From: Andrena cerasifolii
Lineage: Eukaryota; Arthropoda; Insecta; Hymenoptera; Andrenidae
NCBI RefSeq assembly: GCF_050908995.1
Contig: NC_135122.1
Span: 18,702,501 to 18,766,500, forward strand
DNA length: 64,000 nt
Reading direction: 5' to 3'
Under the pieces are notes generated by a model. The model was given only the letters and a program-made list of their open reading frames with translations, ran no database searches and was not told where the DNA came from. This document shows, one piece after another, positions 61,301 through 64,000 of this stretch. Within the stretch, counting starts at the first letter, position 1. Every line of letters starts with the position of its first letter. The position numbers were made by a program, and so were the translations under genes.

Positions 61301-64000
61301 ACCGATATTAGAACCGATATGGAAAAGCCGATATTGAAAAACCGATATTGAAAAACCAATATTGAAAAACCGATATTGAAAAACCGATATTGAAACAGCG
61401 ATATTGAAAAACCGATATCGAAAAACTGATATTGAAAAACCGATATTGAATAACCAATATTGAAAAACCGATATTGAAAAACCGATATTGAAAAACCAAT
61501 ATTGAAAAACCGATATTGAAACAGCGATATTGAAAAACCGATATCGAAAAACTGATATTGCAAAACCGATATTGAAAACCCGATTTTGAAACCGATATTA
61601 GAACCGATATTGAAAAGTCGATATTGAAAAACCGATATTGAAAAACCGATATTGAAAAACCAATATTGAAAAACCGATATTGAAACAGCGATATTGAAAA
61701 ACCGATATCGAAAAACTGATATTGAAAAATCGATATTGAATAACCAATATTGAAAAACCGATATTGAAAAACCGATATTGAAAAACCAATATTGAAAAAC
61801 CGATATTGAAACACTGATATCGAAAAGCTGATATTCCAAAACCGATATTGAAACAGCGATATTGAAAACCCGATATTGAAACTGATATTAGAACCGTTAT
61901 TGAAAAACCGATATTGAAAAACCGATATTGAAAAACTGATATCGAAAAACTGATATTTGCAAAACCGATATTGAAAAACCGATATTGAAAAACCGATATT
62001 GAAAAACCGATATTGAAAAACTGATATCGAAAAACTGATATTGCAAAACCGATATTGAAACAGCGATATTGAAAAACCGATATTGAAACAGCGATATTGA
62101 AAAACCGATATCGAAAAACTGATATTGTAAAACCGATATTGAAAACCCGATTTTGAAACCGATATTGAAATACCGATATTGAAAAACCGATATTGAAAAA
62201 CCGATAATGAAAAACCAATATTGAAAAACCGATATTGAAAAACTGATATCGAAAAACTGATATTGCAAAACCGATATTGAAACCGATATTAGAACCGATA
62301 TTGAAAATTCGATATTGAAAAACCGATATTGAAACAGCGATATTGAAAAACCGATATCGAAAAACTGATATCGAAAAACTGATATTGCAAAACCGATATT
62401 GAAAAACCGATATTGAAAAACCGATATTGAAAAACCGATATTGAAAAACCGATATTGAAAAACCAATATTGAAAAACCGATATTGAAAAACTGATATCGA
62501 AAAACTGATATTGCAAAACCGATATTGAAAAACCGATATTGAAAAACCGATATTGAAAAACTGATATCGAAAAACTGATATTGCAAAACCGATATTGAAA
62601 CCGATATTAGAACCGATATTGAAAATTCGATATTGAAAAACCGATATTGAAACAGCGATATTGAAAAACCGATATCGAAAAACTGATATTGTAAAACCGA
62701 TATTGAAAACCCGATTTTGAAACCGATATTGAAATACCGATATTGAAAAACCGATATTGAAAAACCGATATTGAAAAACCGATAATGAAAAACCGATATT
62801 GAAAAACCGATATTGAAAAACTGATATTGCAAAAGCGATATTGAAAAACCGATATTGAAAAACCGATATTGAAACAGCGATATTGAAAAACCGATATTGA
62901 AACCGATATTAGAACCGATATTGAAAAACGGATAATGAAAAACCGATATTGAAAAACCGATATTGAAAAACCGATATCGAAAAACCAATATTGAAAAACC
63001 GATATTGAAAAACTGATATCGAAAAACTGATATTGCAAAACCGATATTGAAAAACCGATATTGAAAAACCGATATTGAAAAACCGATATTGAAAAACTGA
63101 TATCGAAAAACTGATATTGCAAAACCGATATTGAAACCGATATTAGAACCGATATTGAAATTTAGATATTGAAAAACCAATATTGAAAAACCGATATTGA
63201 AAAACTGATATCGAAAAACTGATATTGCAAAACCGATATTGAAAAACTGATATCGAAAAACCGATATTGCAAAACCGATATTGAAACCGATATTGAAACC
63301 GATATTAGAATCGATATTGAAAAACCGATAATGAAAAACCGATATTGAAAAACCGATATCGAAAAACTGATATCGAAAAACTGATATTGCAAAACCGATA
63401 TTGAAAAACCGATATTGAAAAACCGATATTGAAAACCCGATATTGAAAAACCGATATTGAAACAGCGATATTGAAAAACCGATATTGAAACCGATATTAG
63501 AACCGATATTGAAAAACCGATAATGAAAAACCGATATTGAAAAACCGATATCGAAAAACTGATATTGCAAAACCGATATTGAAAAACTGATATTGAAACC
63601 GATTTTAGAACCGATATTGAAAAACCGATATTGAAAAACCGATATTGAAAAACCGATATTGAAAAACTGATATCGAAAAACTGATATTGCAAAACCGATA
63701 TTGAAAAACTGATATTTGATAACCGATACTGAAAAACCGATATTGAAACCGCTATTAGAACCGCTATTGAAAATTCGATATTAAAAAACCGATATTGAAA
63801 CAGCGATATTGAAAAACCGATATCGAAAAACTGATATTGCAAAACCGATATTGAAAACCCGATTTTGAAACCGATATTAGAACCGTTATTGAAAAACCGA
63901 TATTGAAAAACCGATATTGAAAAACTGATATCGAAAAACTGATATTTGCAAAACCGATATTGAAAAACCGATATTGAAAAACCGATATTGAAAAACCGAT

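Larger units (their letters stand above)
42831..64000. repeat. Satellite array, right arm (14-bp unit)
   Basis: Continuation of the same satellite on the far side of the retroelement, to the window edge. Unit and variants match the left arm. Some forms are seen mainly or only here: a GGATAATG unit, AAAACGATAATG, a GAAATTTCGATATTG unit, GAGAAACCGATATTG units, and CTGATATTGGCAAAACC near 59690 and 61180. The GATAATATTGACAAG junction that recurs in the left arm was not found here. I support no gene or RNA in this arm. Its first four bases (CTGA) are the right copy of the retroelement target duplication. Confidence 0.97.

Overview
This window looks like heterochromatin of an insect (arthropod) nuclear genome. 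About 53 kb of the 64 kb is a short-period satellite, and one apparently intact, recently inserted errantivirus-type (Ty3/Gypsy superfamily, envelope-bearing) LTR retroelement interrupts it. The insect assignment rests on the element: gag, pol and env architecture, a GPY/F integrase C-terminus, a class II fusion-protein-like env, a 4-bp target duplication and a tRNA-Leu-type primer site. Nothing in the sequence fixes the insect order. I see no bacterial genes, tRNA, rRNA or CRISPR array.

Layout. 1-31911 is the left satellite arm, with basic unit AAAAACCGATATTG (14 bp) plus variant 14-mers and paired 12-mers. It is organised as overlapping kilobase-scale duplications with offsets of 1241, 2486, 3844, about 7.0-7.2 kb and 11855 bp. 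31912-42830 is the retroelement (10919 bp), transcribed on the minus strand. 42831-64000 is the right satellite arm, with its own duplications (offsets about 1516, 1.9-2.05 kb and 8470 bp). A related satellite copy at 45059-45062 preserves the pre-insertion (empty) site.

The element, read right to left: 5' LTR (41565-42830; 1266 bp, TGTTAC...GTAACA ends), tRNA-Leu PBS, short leader, gag (408 aa, one CCHC knuckle), a T-TTA-AAC -1 frameshift signal with a possible pseudoknot, pol (protease, RT, RNase H, a macro-domain-like insert, integrase with GPY/F), env overlapping pol by ATGA and preceded by a good splice acceptor, a GC-rich fourth ORF, polypurine tract, 3' LTR (31912-33177). I count four differences between the LTRs and see no inactivating mutation in any ORF, so insertion is recent and the copy may be competent.

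Three things stand out. (1) The fourth ORF (33337-34005) encodes a divergent extended-Tudor-like protein with TQT-type (LC8-binding-like) motifs, and has a TATA box and initiator just upstream. A Tudor protein on an errantivirus suggests, by inference only, interference with or exploitation of the host piRNA pathway. (2) The LTR holds a row of nine or ten hairpins whose two stems change sequence but keep pairing, while the apical and internal loops are nearly invariant. This is the signature of selected structure, and it lies in the predicted RNA leader. (3) A region between RNase H and integrase resembles a degenerate macro domain.

The long minus-strand reading frames across the satellite are artefacts. 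The 14-bp unit has no stop in any minus frame, and three units make 42 bp or 14 codons.
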